Source: Syntrophales bacterium | GTDB taxonomy: Bacteria > Desulfobacterota > Syntrophia > Syntrophales > PHBD01 | DNA: 64,000 nt | Assembly (NCBI GenBank): GCA_035363115.1 | Contig: DAOSEM010000002.1 | Coordinates: 186,001-250,000, forward strand | Direction: 5' to 3' | Part shown: positions 26,802-35,556 of the stretch, piece by piece | Layout of the letters: the number at the start of each line of letters is the position of its first letter | Numbering within the stretch: position 1 is the first letter of the stretch | Notes under the pieces: model-generated | What the model saw: the letters and a program-made list of their open reading frames with translations, nothing else | What the model was told of the DNA's origin: nothing | Databases searched by the model: none | Position numbers and translations under genes: made by a program

Positions 26802-29051
26802 ATGAAGGGTAAACTCGGTAAGTTCCTCGCTGTATCCCCCCTGACCATCACCATTGCCGTGACCTTCCTTGTGGTCGTCCTTTTCTTCTTCAACCCGCCC
26901 TTTCTCCATTTCATGGAACTGAAGACCATGGACCTGCGCATGGTCTCCCGGGGGAAGATCCAGCCCGCGGGCGCGGTGGTCATCGCCGCGGTGGACGAGA
27001 AGAGCCTGAGCGAGCTGGGGCGCTGGCCCTGGCCGCGGACGACCATGGCCCGCCTCGTGGAAAAGCTCAAGAAGGACGGAGCCAAGGCGGTCGGCTTCGA
27101 TATCGTGTTCGCCGAGCCCGACGAAAACTCCAGCCTCCGGGCCCTGGGCGCCCTGGAAAAGGAGCTGAAGGGGGCGGCGAGTCCGGCCGTCATGAAGATC
27201 CTGGAGCGCAAGCGGTCCGGAGCCGATACGGACAAGGCCCTGGCGAAGGCCATCGAAAAGGTCGAGAACGTATCCTTGGGGTATTTCTTCCACCTCGCCC
27301 AGAAGGACGTGGCCCATCTCACGGAGCAGGCGGCGGAAGAGAGGCTGGAGGTCATCGGCAATTCCCGCTACCAGATGGTGGAGGTCCGGCCCGGGGGGAA
27401 GCCCGACGAGTATGCATTCATTCACGCCTTCACGGCGGAGCCGAATCTCCCGGCCGTCTCGGAGGCCGGCCTGAACAGCGGTTATTTCAACGCCTTTCCC
27501 GACGCGGACGGCGTGATCCGTTGGTCCCCCCTGGTGATCAAGGCCGGAGATAGCTTCTACAACCCCCTCTCCCTGGCCCTGCTGCAGCAGTATTTCGACT
27601 GGGAGCCCCTGGTTCTCCGGCTCGCCGACTTCGGCGTGGAAGGCATCCAGATCGGCGACATCCGGATTCCCACCGACGAGGCCGGGCGGGTCATGATCAA
27701 TTACCTCGGACCCGGGAAAACATTTCCCCACTACTCGATCTCCGACATCCTGGGCGGGCGGCTGGATCCCGACACGTTCAAGGACAAGATCGTCGTCGTC
27801 GGGGCGACGGCCATTGGCATCTATGATCTCCGGGTGACCCCCTTCAGCTCCGTCTATCCGGGGGTGGAGATTCACGCCACCGTCATCGACAACATCCTGA
27901 AGCGGAACTTCCTCCAGCGCACCGCCTGGACGTCACTGCTGGATTTCCTGAGCATACTCGGCCTCGGATTCCTCATCGGCCTGGTGCTGCCGCGATTCAG
28001 CGCCGTCCGCGGCCTGCTCTTCAGTGTCGTCATCCTGGCGGGCTTCGTCGCCGTGAACACCCTGCTGTTCACCCAGATGAACCTCTGGCTCAACATGGTC
28101 TACCCGGTCATTGTGATCCTGGCCGTCTATGTGGCCGTCACGGTGTACCGCTACATCACGGAGGAGCGGGAGAAGCAGAAGATCCGCGGTGCCTTCCAGT
28201 ATTACCTGACGGCCTCGGTCATCAACGAGATGCTGAAGGACCCCACCAAGCTGAAGCTCGGCGGGGACAAGAGGAACCTGACCGTCCTGTTCTCGGACAT
28301 CCGCGGGTTCACCACGATCTCCGAGAAGCTCTCGCCGGAAGAGCTGGTCCATCTGCTGAACGAGTACCTCACCGCCATGACGGACCTGGTGTTCAAGTAC
28401 GACGGACTCCTGGACAAGTACATGGGCGACGCGATCATGGCCGTCTGGGGAGCCCCGCTGGACCAGCCGGACCATGCCGAGAGGGCCTGCCGGACCGCCC
28501 TGGAGATGCTCGACGAGCTCAGGAAGCTCCAGAACAAGTGGGAGTCCGAAGGCCGGCCGCGGATGGACATCGGCGTGGGCATCAACACGGGGGACATGGT
28601 CGTCGGCAACATGGGCTCCCAGATGCGCTTCGACTACACCGTCATGGGAGACAGCGTGAACCTGGGCTCCCGCCTGGAGGGGATCAACAAGGAATACGGG
28701 ACCAACGTCGTCATCAGCGAGTTCACCCACGAGATCGTCAAGGACCGGTTCTTCTGCCGCGAGCTCGACTCCGTCCGGGTGAAGGGCAAGAAGCTCCCCG
28801 TCAGGATCTACGAGCTCCTGGGGGAGAGCAAGGATGCGGTACAGTGGGAGCCCTGGGTCTCGATCTTCGAGGAAGGGCTGGCCCTGTACAAGGAAGGCCG
28901 CTGGGACGAGGCGATCGAGCGGTTCGAGAAGGTCCTCAAGGCCAAATACGGCGATGCACCATCGGAGCTCTACATCTCCCGCTGCAAGTCCCTCAAGGAG
29001 CACCCGCCGGAAGGCGAGTGGGACGGCGTCTTCACCATGACGAGAAAGTGA
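26802..29051 (+). CDS. CHASE2-containing class III adenylate cyclase with C-terminal TPR-like helices
   Basis: 749 residues. One membrane helix (about 10-32), a large periplasmic CHASE2 sensor (about 35-335: VVIAAVDEKSLSELGRWPWPR, GFDIVFAEPD, DKIVVVGATAIGIYD), about three membrane helices (370-450), and a class III cyclase domain (about 485-660) with both metal aspartates (FSDIRGFTTI and DKYMGDAIMAVWG) and DYTVMGDSVNLGSRLEG. The Lys in DKYMGD and the Asp in MGDSVN point to ATP, so cAMP is the likely product. The C-terminal 70 residues (ALYKEGRWDEAIERFEKVL) form a TPR-like hairpin. GGAGGG precedes ATG. Confidence 0.92.
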   Translation: MKGKLGKFLAVSPLTITIAVTFLVVVLFFFNPPFLHFMELKTMDLRMVSRGKIQPAGAVVIAAVDEKSLSELGRWPWPRTTMARLVEKLKKDGAKAVGFDIVFAEPDENSSLRALGALEKELKGAASPAVMKILERKRSGADTDKALAKAIEKVENVSLGYFFHLAQKDVAHLTEQAAEERLEVIGNSRYQMVEVRPGGKPDEYAFIHAFTAEPNLPAVSEAGLNSGYFNAFPDADGVIRWSPLVIKAGDSFYNPLSLALLQQYFDWEPLVLRLADFGVEGIQIGDIRIPTDEAGRVMINYLGPGKTFPHYSISDILGGRLDPDTFKDKIVVVGATAIGIYDLRVTPFSSVYPGVEIHATVIDNILKRNFLQRTAWTSLLDFLSILGLGFLIGLVLPRFSAVRGLLFSVVILAGFVAVNTLLFTQMNLWLNMVYPVIVILAVYVAVTVYRYITEEREKQKIRGAFQYYLTASVINEMLKDPTKLKLGGDKRNLTVLFSDIRGFTTISEKLSPEELVHLLNEYLTAMTDLVFKYDGLLDKYMGDAIMAVWGAPLDQPDHAERACRTALEMLDELRKLQNKWESEGRPRMDIGVGINTGDMVVGNMGSQMRFDYTVMGDSVNLGSRLEGINKEYGTNVVISEFTHEIVKDRFFCRELDSVRVKGKKLPVRIYELLGESKDAVQWEPWVSIFEEGLALYKEGRWDEAIERFEKVLKAKYGDAPSELYISRCKSLKEHPPEGEWDGVFTMTRK

Positions 29052-29190
29052 ACGGCGCGGCGGGGCGACGACCGTCCGCGCGGTTTTTCTTCCGGTCCCC
29101 CCGGCGGGGCGCTGCGCGGAGCCGTCCCGTCCCTCCCGTTGTCGAAGAAAGCGGATAACCCCTCAACAGAAATACGGATCGTAGCCGGTC

Positions 29191-31134
29191 ATGGAACAAC
29201 AGAAATACAGAAGCTGGGTCGAAGTCGATCTCGACAGCTTCTCCCGGAACTGGGAGGAGCTGAAGCGGCTGGTCGGCCCGGACGTCCGGATCATGCAGGT
29301 CGTCAAGGCCGACGCTTACGGCCACGGGGCCCTGGAGCTCTCCAGCGTCGCCCTCCGGAACGGCGCCTGGGCCCTGGGGGTGGCCAACGCCGACGAGGGC
29401 GTCCAGCTCCGCGCCAGCGGGATCGCCGCCCCGATCGTCATTCTCAGCCCGTCCCCGGACTCCGAGATCGGGCAGATCGTCAAGTACGGCCTCACGCCGT
29501 CGGTGTCCGATGCGTCATTCGCCAGGGAGCTTCAGAAGAGCGCCCGGAAGGCGGGCGTCCGCGTTCCCGTCCACATCGAGGTGGACACGGGCATGGGCCG
29601 CGGCGGGACGATCCACTACGAGGCCTTCGACCTGATCCGGGCGGTCCTGGACATGCCGAACCTCGACCTGGAGGGAATCTTCACCCACCTATCCTCCAGC
29701 GAAGTCCTGGTGGACTACAACAACCGCCAGTGGACCCATTTCCGGAACCTCCTGGCCAAGCTGGATGAAAACCGGATCCGGATTCCCCTGAGGCACATGT
29801 CTAACAGCGGGGCCGTCCTGAACTTCCCCGAGTACAACCTCGACCTGGTCCGGCCGGGCATCATGACCTACGGAATCTACCCGGGGCCGGAGACGCGGGA
29901 CAGGGCGGACCTGGCGCCCGTCATGAGTTTCAAGACGCGGGTCGTCCTCCTGAAGGAGTTCCCGGAGGGGTACAGCATCGGCTACAACCGCACTTACATC
30001 ACCTACCGGCCCACCCGCATCGCCACGATCCCCGTGGGCTACGGCGACGGGTACGGGATCCTGCTGTCGAACTCAGGCGAGGTCCTGATCCGGGGCCGGA
30101 AGGCGCCCATTGTCGGCCGCATCTCCATGGACATGTGCACCATCGACGTCAGCCACATCCCGGACTGCGCGATCGGAGACGAGGTGGTCCTCATGGGTCG
30201 CCAGGGCGACGGGTGCATCTCCGCCAACGAGATCGCCGCCCGGACGAACACCATCAGCTACGACGTCCTGTGCGCCCTGGGCAAGCGTGCTCCCCGGATC
30301 TTCGTCCAGAAGGGGAGGGCCGACGCGGTGGAGCCGCGCCTCCGGAGGATCTACATCCCCGGGGAGGAGAAGTCCGTCGCCCGCATCGACAGCATCATCC
30401 GCCACTGCTTCCAGACGAGGGCCCGGAGCGAGGAGATGGGGGACGCCATCTTCTCGGAGATGTTCGAAACCCTCTTCGGGAAGGAGGACCGGCAACTGGA
30501 GCTCCGGGACCGCTTCCGCTACGATATCGAGATCTCCGAAGCCTCCCCGCAGAACGGGAAGCGGAAGAAGGGAGAGTACTTCCGGGTCCTGACCCGGGTG
30601 GAGTACACGAAGGCCCTCCGGGAGCCCGTCTTCATGATCGGCTGCGCCATGACGAACGCGCAGCTCGAGGCCCTCTTCGAGGAGAAGCGCTGCGAGTACC
30701 GGTGGCTCCTGAACCTGGGAGACGAGGCGGTGACGGAGCGCGACTTCCGCGTCGAGCGGGTCACCATCGACGGGGAGGACATCCCCATCCTCCGGTCCGA
30801 GAACACGGAGCGGGGCTACGAGGTCTGGTGCGGCGGCGACCTCCTGAAGAAGAAGCTCAACCGGCCGGTCCGCTTCGCCTTCGAGATCGCCACCAAGAAA
30901 TCCAAGGAAAACAACCTGTTTTCCGTGTATGTGGTCTACCCCACCCGGGGCCTGGAAATCTCCTTCAAATACGAGAAGGCCAACCTCCGCCGCGTCCGGG
31001 AAGTGAGCTATTTCGCGGGCAAGCACCCATACCCGAGGGTCGCCCGCGAGCAGGGCCGATGCACCACCCTCACCATCGCCGACGACGAGTGGATCTTCCC
31101 CAACAGCGGCGTCACCTTCATCTGGGATACCTGA
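29191..31134 (+). CDS. alr: Alanine racemase with unrecognised C-terminal extension
   Basis: Residues 1-385 are a complete PLP-dependent alanine racemase: PLP lysine in VVKADAYGHG (Lys39), HIEVDTGMGRGG, LVRPGIMTYGIYPG, the catalytic-tyrosine strand YSIGYNRTYIT, PVGYGDGYGI and GRISMDMCTIDV. It makes D-alanine for peptidoglycan. Residues about 386-647 form a second region not found in ordinary Alr (360-390 residues). It is rich in charged residues and beta-type patterns (FRVLTRVEYTKALREPVF, YEVWCGGDLLKKKLNRPVRF, DEWIFPNSGVTFIWDT), and I do not recognise it. First gene of a five-gene operon with ddl. Confidence 0.9.
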   Translation: MEQQKYRSWVEVDLDSFSRNWEELKRLVGPDVRIMQVVKADAYGHGALELSSVALRNGAWALGVANADEGVQLRASGIAAPIVILSPSPDSEIGQIVKYGLTPSVSDASFARELQKSARKAGVRVPVHIEVDTGMGRGGTIHYEAFDLIRAVLDMPNLDLEGIFTHLSSSEVLVDYNNRQWTHFRNLLAKLDENRIRIPLRHMSNSGAVLNFPEYNLDLVRPGIMTYGIYPGPETRDRADLAPVMSFKTRVVLLKEFPEGYSIGYNRTYITYRPTRIATIPVGYGDGYGILLSNSGEVLIRGRKAPIVGRISMDMCTIDVSHIPDCAIGDEVVLMGRQGDGCISANEIAARTNTISYDVLCALGKRAPRIFVQKGRADAVEPRLRRIYIPGEEKSVARIDSIIRHCFQTRARSEEMGDAIFSEMFETLFGKEDRQLELRDRFRYDIEISEASPQNGKRKKGEYFRVLTRVEYTKALREPVFMIGCAMTNAQLEALFEEKRCEYRWLLNLGDEAVTERDFRVERVTIDGEDIPILRSENTERGYEVWCGGDLLKKKLNRPVRFAFEIATKKSKENNLFSVYVVYPTRGLEISFKYEKANLRRVREVSYFAGKHPYPRVAREQGRCTTLTIADDEWIFPNSGVTFIWDT

Positions 31135-31178
31135 AAGAAAGGGCCGGCCCCGGCCGGGGCGGCGAAACCGAAAGACGA

Positions 31179-32234
31179 ATGGAAAAATTGAAGATCGGCA
31201 TCATCATGGGGGGACTCTCCTCGGAGAAGGAGGTCTCCCTCAACAGCGGGCGAAACGTTCACGACAACCTCGACCCCGAGTTCTATGACGCGGTTCCGCT
31301 GTTCATGGACGAGCGGGGCCGTCTGTGGGTCCTCCCCTGGCAGCTCATCCCACAGAACACCACCGTCGACATCACCGAGCAGCTCGAGCGGCAGGCCCGT
31401 CCCGTCACCTACGAGGAACTCCGGAAAGAGATCGACTTCGCCTTCATCTCCCTCCACGGAAAGTACGGTGACGACGGGTGCATCCAGGGTCTCCTGGAGC
31501 TGCTCCGGATCCCCTACACGGGGCCGGGCGTGCTGGCCTCGGCCCTGGGCATGGACAAGCACATCCAGCAGATGGTCCTCCGGGAGGCCGGTCTGGACGT
31601 CCCGCGGAGCCTGGTGATCCGCCGGGCCGAGTGGGAGGAGGATCGGGAAGGCGTTATCCGGCGCCTCCGGGATGCCGTGCCGTGGCCCTGCGTCACCAAG
31701 CCCACCCGCGAGGGGTCCAGCATCGGTGTCACCATCGTCCGGGACGAGGCCTCCCTCGATGTGGGCATGACCGAGGCCCTGCGGTGGGACAACGCAGTCC
31801 TGGTCGAGGAATTCCTGGAGGGTGTCGAGTTCTCCTCCATCGTCCTCGAGGAGGACGGCGTCGCCGAGCCCCTCGGGCTGACGGAGATCCACCCCCAGAG
31901 CGAGTTCTACACCTACGACGACAAGTACATGCCGGGGCGCTGCCGCAAGTTCACCCCGCCCAAGACCATCCCCCCGGAGGTCGTGACAAGGATCCTGGAG
32001 GAGGTGCTCAAGGCCTTTCAGGCGCTGGGCTTCCGGTCTTACGGCCGGATCGACGGCTTCTACACGGCCGACGGCCGGATTCTCGTTACCGATCCCAACT
32101 CCTCCTCGGGCATGGCGCCCTCGTCCTTCTTCTTCGAGCAGGCCGCCAGCGCGGGGATGCTGCCCTCCATGATCATCTCGCGGCTCATCGAGAACGCCCG
32201 GAAGATCCATCGGGAGAAGCGGGGTCCCCTGTGA
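31179..32234 (+). CDS. ddl: D-alanine--D-alanine ligase
   Basis: ATP-grasp ligase joining two D-Ala, 351 residues. N-terminal GGLSSEKEVSLNSGRNV carries the Glu that binds the first D-Ala. The omega loop reads FYTYDDKYMPG; the Tyr after Lys is the dipeptide (not D-Ala-D-Lac) type. The metal-binding end is TDPNSSSGMAPSSFFFEQAASAGM, where the usual E-x-N has become D-x-N, a mild divergence. Start at ATG 31179, 44 bases after alr. It lies outside any mur gene cluster, so it may be an accessory copy serving this operon. Confidence 0.88.
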   Translation: MEKLKIGIIMGGLSSEKEVSLNSGRNVHDNLDPEFYDAVPLFMDERGRLWVLPWQLIPQNTTVDITEQLERQARPVTYEELRKEIDFAFISLHGKYGDDGCIQGLLELLRIPYTGPGVLASALGMDKHIQQMVLREAGLDVPRSLVIRRAEWEEDREGVIRRLRDAVPWPCVTKPTREGSSIGVTIVRDEASLDVGMTEALRWDNAVLVEEFLEGVEFSSIVLEEDGVAEPLGLTEIHPQSEFYTYDDKYMPGRCRKFTPPKTIPPEVVTRILEEVLKAFQALGFRSYGRIDGFYTADGRILVTDPNSSSGMAPSSFFFEQAASAGMLPSMIISRLIENARKIHREKRGPL

Positions 32235-32259
32235 AAGGGGGCGCGCGTAGGGGCAGGCC

Positions 32260-33321
32260 ATGACCGTCCCCGGCAACCTGGCCGCCATGACGACGCGGAT
32301 CTTCCTGGACGTCCGCCCCCGGGTCCACCACCACCTGCAGGCCTGGACCGCCCGGGCCGGGTCCATCCCGGACCCGGAGCTGCGCCGGCAGGCGCTTCTC
32401 AGCATCGGGACCAAGTCGTTCCACTGCGAGGGGGGCGGCATCTACGCCCTGCTGGCGGGGGATGCCTTCGAGGAGGCCGTCCGGTTCATCGTGGCCTACC
32501 AGACGATCAGCGACTATCTCGACAACCTCTGCGATCGCAGCACCTCCCAGGACCCGGACGACTTCCGGGCCCTCCACGAATCCATGCCGCAGGCTCTCGC
32601 GCCGGAATCGGACCGGACCGACTGGTACCGCCTCCACGCGGAGCGGGACGATGGCGGGTACCTGGCGGACCTCGTGGAGACGTGCCGGGACGCGCTCCGG
32701 CGGGTTCCCTCCTACGGGGCCATTGCGCCGTCTCTGCTTCGCCTGGCGGGGATGTACGGCGACCTCCAGGTCCACAAGCACGTTCGCCTCGACGAACGGC
32801 TCCCGCGGCTCCTGGCCTGGTTCGAGGCGCACCGGAACGGGGTCCCGGAGCTGCGCTGGTACGAGTTTGCCGCCGCCACGGGCTCGACCCTGGGGATCTT
32901 CTGCCTCGTCTCGTCGGCCTTCCGGGAAGGGTTTCCGGAGGCGGAGGCCGGACGGGTGGAAAAGGCCCTTTTCCCGTGGGTCCAGGCCCTGCACATCCTC
33001 CTGGACTACCTGGTGGACCAGGAGGAGGACCGCCAGGGAGGCGACCTGAACTTCTGCACCTATTATCCCGGCGAGGAGGATCTCCTGGAGCGCCTGTCGT
33101 GGCTCTTCGGACGGGCGGAGGAAGCGGTCCGCGGGCTCCCCGAGGCCCCCTTCCACCGCATGATCATCCGGGGGCTCCTGGGGATCTACCTGGCGGACCG
33201 CAAGGTGGACCGGCAGGCGCGGGTCCGGCGGATGGCCCGGAAACTGGTCGGGATGGGCGGCCCGGCGGCGGTCTTTTTCTTCCTCCACTGCTGGGCGTAC
33301 CGGCGCTTCCGGGAACGGTGA
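32260..33321 (+). CDS. YtpB/DUF2600-type terpene synthase (tetraprenyl-beta-curcumene synthase family)
   Basis: 353 residues, all-helical. Family marks: SFHCEGGGIYALLAG, FIVAYQTISDYLDNLCDRSTS (an Asp-rich DYLDN motif), DGGYLADLVETCRDAL, GMYGDLQVHKHV, WYEFAAATGSTLGIF and LHILLDYLVDQEEDRQGGDLNF (second Asp/Glu-rich motif). Bacillus YtpB cyclises tetraprenyl-beta-diphosphates (C35), forming sesquarterpenes. Such enzymes are scarcely known outside Firmicutes. The substrate here is not determinable; a polyprenyl diphosphate is expected. It sits 25 bases after ddl and 12 before the permease gene, so it is co-expressed with both. Confidence 0.83.
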   Translation: MTVPGNLAAMTTRIFLDVRPRVHHHLQAWTARAGSIPDPELRRQALLSIGTKSFHCEGGGIYALLAGDAFEEAVRFIVAYQTISDYLDNLCDRSTSQDPDDFRALHESMPQALAPESDRTDWYRLHAERDDGGYLADLVETCRDALRRVPSYGAIAPSLLRLAGMYGDLQVHKHVRLDERLPRLLAWFEAHRNGVPELRWYEFAAATGSTLGIFCLVSSAFREGFPEAEAGRVEKALFPWVQALHILLDYLVDQEEDRQGGDLNFCTYYPGEEDLLERLSWLFGRAEEAVRGLPEAPFHRMIIRGLLGIYLADRKVDRQARVRRMARKLVGMGGPAAVFFFLHCWAYRRFRER

Positions 33322-33333
33322 GGAGGGGACGCC

Positions 33334-34308
33334 GTGATCCGCTACATCGCCAAGAGGCTCCTCTTCATGTTCCCGCTCCTCCTGGGGATCACCGTCATCT
33401 GCTTCACCGTGATGCACCTGGCCCCGGGGTCCCCGACGGACCTGGAAACCCAGATGAACCCCCGGGCCTCCGCGGAGGCGAAGGCCCGCCTGATGGCCCT
33501 CTACGACCTGGACAAGCCCCTCCACGTCCAGTACTGGCTCTGGCTCAAGAAGATCGCCGTCCTGGACCTGGGGACGTCCTTCTCACAGGACCGCCGGCCC
33601 GTGGACCGGAAGATCCTCGAGCGCCTGCCCATCACGATCCTCCTGAACCTGCTGTCCATGGGACTGATCCTGCTCGTGGCCATCCCCCTCGGGGTTCTCT
33701 CGGCGGTCCGCCAGGACTCCTGGTTCGACCGCCTGGCCGGGGTCTTCGTCTTCATCGGGTTCGCCGTGCCCACCTTCTGGCTGGCCCTGCTCCTGATGAT
33801 CCTCTTCGGCGTCGAGCTGGGTTGGCTTCCCATCTCGGGGATCCGCTCCCTCAACTATGAATACCTGCCCCCCGGCGCGGCCGTCTGGGATCTCCTGAAG
33901 CACCTGATCCTGCCGGTGGGGCTGTCGGCCTTCGGCGGGCTGGCGGGGCTCTCCCGGTACATGCGCTCCAACATGCTGGAGGTCATCCGCCAGGACTACA
34001 TCCTGACGGCCCGGGCAAAGGGGCTCCGGGAGCGGACGGTAATCTACAAGCACGCCCTCCGGAACGCCCTGCTCCCGGTCATCACGATCCTGGGACTGTC
34101 GGTGCCGGGCCTGATCGGCGGGAGCGTCATCTTCGAGACCATCTTCGCGATCCCCGGCATGGGGCAGCTCTTCTATATGTCTGTGATGGCGCGGGATTAC
34201 CCCGTCGTGATGGGGATCCTCCTGATCGGGGCGGTCCTGACCCTCCTGGGGAACCTGCTGGCGGACGTGTCCTACGCCCTGGCGGATCCCCGGATCCGGG
34301 TCTCCTGA
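33334..34308 (+). CDS. Dipeptide/oligopeptide ABC transporter permease, DppB type
   Basis: Inner-membrane permease with six helices. N-terminus MIRYIAKRLLFMFPLLLGITVICFTVMHLAPG is the standard DppB/OppB opening; MNPRASAEAKARLMALYDLDKPLHVQYWLWL and the EAA-type loop (ILTARAKGLRERTVIYKHALRNALLPV) are present. Start is GTG 33334 with GAGGAGG upstream. It pairs with the DppC-type protein 11 bases downstream. ATP-binding subunits are not here but at 46452-48451; no peptide-binding lipoprotein is in the window. Confidence 0.92.
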   Translation: MIRYIAKRLLFMFPLLLGITVICFTVMHLAPGSPTDLETQMNPRASAEAKARLMALYDLDKPLHVQYWLWLKKIAVLDLGTSFSQDRRPVDRKILERLPITILLNLLSMGLILLVAIPLGVLSAVRQDSWFDRLAGVFVFIGFAVPTFWLALLLMILFGVELGWLPISGIRSLNYEYLPPGAAVWDLLKHLILPVGLSAFGGLAGLSRYMRSNMLEVIRQDYILTARAKGLRERTVIYKHALRNALLPVITILGLSVPGLIGGSVIFETIFAIPGMGQLFYMSVMARDYPVVMGILLIGAVLTLLGNLLADVSYALADPRIRVS

Positions 34309-34319
34309 GGAGGATCGGC

Positions 34320-35153
34320 ATGGCGGGAGACTTCTGGCAGCGATTCCGGAAAAACAGGCTGGCCGTGGCGGGGCTCACGGTGGTGGTCCTCCTGTTCGTT
34401 GTGTCTTTCCTGGCGCCCTGGATCTCGCCGTACGACGCGGGGGCCATCGACCTCCAGAACATCCTCCAGCCGCCGTCGGGCAAGCATCCCTTCGGAACGG
34501 ACCCCCTCGGCCGGGACGTCCTGAGCCGCATGATCTGGGGGGCCGGGATCTCCCTGAAGGTGGGCTTCGTGGCCACGGGGATCGCCATCGTGCTGGGAAC
34601 CATCCTCGGGGCCCTGGCGGGATACTACGGGCGTTGGGTGGACGCCCTGATCATGCGCTTCGTCGACATCATGCTGTGCTTCCCCACGTTCTTCCTGATC
34701 CTGGCGGTGATCGCCTTCCTGGAGCCGTCCATCTGGAACATCATGATCATCATCGGCGCCACGGGCTGGATGGGGATCACCCGGCTCGTCCGGGCGGACT
34801 TCATCTCGCTGAAGGAGCGGGACTTCGTCCAGGCGGCCCGGGCCATCGGCGCCTCGGACCTGCGGATCATCTTCCGCCACCTGCTGCCGAACGCCATGGC
34901 CTCCATCCTCGTGGCGGCCACGCTGGGGGTGGCCGGGGCGATCCTGACGGAATCGGCTCTCAGCTTCCTGGGGATCGGTGTCCAGCCGCCCACGCCGAGC
35001 TGGGGGAACATGCTCACCGCCGGGAAGGACAACATCGACATCGCCTGGTGGTTGTCCCTCTATCCGGGGCTGGCCATCCTGGTGACGGTCCTGGGGTACA
35101 ACCTGCTGGGGGAGGGGATCCGGGACGCCCTGGACCCGCGGCTGCGGCGCTGA
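34320..35153 (+). CDS. Dipeptide/oligopeptide ABC transporter permease, DppC type
   Basis: 277-residue permease. N-terminal WQRFRKNRLAVAGLTVVVLLF, then HPFGTDPLGRDVLSRMIWGA (the HxxGTDxxGRD signature of DppC/OppC), and the coupling loop FVQAARAIGASDLRIIFRHLLPNA. Six helices including the extra N-terminal one. It ends the alr-ddl-terpene synthase-permease operon 41 bases before a strong terminator. E. coli Dpp takes up D-Ala-D-Ala, which gives a possible link to the ligase in the same operon, but this is inference. Confidence 0.92.
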   Translation: MAGDFWQRFRKNRLAVAGLTVVVLLFVVSFLAPWISPYDAGAIDLQNILQPPSGKHPFGTDPLGRDVLSRMIWGAGISLKVGFVATGIAIVLGTILGALAGYYGRWVDALIMRFVDIMLCFPTFFLILAVIAFLEPSIWNIMIIIGATGWMGITRLVRADFISLKERDFVQAARAIGASDLRIIFRHLLPNAMASILVAATLGVAGAILTESALSFLGIGVQPPTPSWGNMLTAGKDNIDIAWWLSLYPGLAILVTVLGYNLLGEGIRDALDPRLRR

Positions 35154-35193
35154 GCCATTCGGGGGCTGCCGGGGAACGCGAGGAAATCAAAAA

Positions 35194-35228
35194 AGCCGGC
35201 CGGGGTTTATGCCCGGCCGGCTTATTCT
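35194..35228 (+). terminator. Rho-independent terminator of the alr-ddl operon
   Basis: AGCCGGCCGGG / CCCGGCCGGCT stem of 11 base pairs with a GTTTATG loop. It is preceded by an A tract and followed by TATTCTT, so it may work in both directions and also end the minus-strand gene that follows. Confidence 0.88.
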
Positions 35229-35271
35229 TGTCGATTGCCCGGTGATCACGGGGAGTTGCGTCTGAAAACGG

Positions 35272-35556
35272 TCAGGGCATCTCCCAGTCGCTGTCGGGGG
35301 ACGCGAAGTCCTTCAACTGGTCCCGCCGCTTCTTGTGCTGGAGCTTCTTGAGGGCCTTCGCCTCGATCTGGCGGATCCGCTCACGGGTAACGCCCATCAT
35401 CTCCCCGACTTCCTCCAGGGTAAACGGTCCATAGTTGCAGGCGACCCAGGTGCAGTTGAGGAAATTCTCGTTCGAGAGGCGCCACTCGCAGGTCATTTCG
35501 GTGCAAGGCTCGGAAATCAGATGTCCTTTCTTCTTGCAGCGATACATGTTTTTCAC
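35272..35556 (-). CDS. Small cysteine-rich protein with sigma-70 region 4-like HTH
   Basis: 94 residues from GTG 35556, which has AAGGAG eight bases upstream; ATG 35547 lies three codons inside. Residues 1-40 contain five cysteines (MYRCKKKGHL, PCTEMTCEW, LNCTWVAC) that could hold a metal. Residues 45-80 read FTLEEVGEMMGVTRERIRQIEAKALKKLQ, the -35-recognition helix-turn-helix of RpoD-type sigma factors. Without region 2 it cannot be a full sigma factor. A DNA-binding or anti-sigma-like regulator is likely. It is a type I associate with deltaproteobacteria; the targets are unknown. Confidence 0.78.
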   Translation of the reverse strand: MKNMYRCKKKGHLISEPCTEMTCEWRLSNENFLNCTWVACNYGPFTLEEVGEMMGVTRERIRQIEAKALKKLQHKKRRDQLKDFASPDSDWEMP

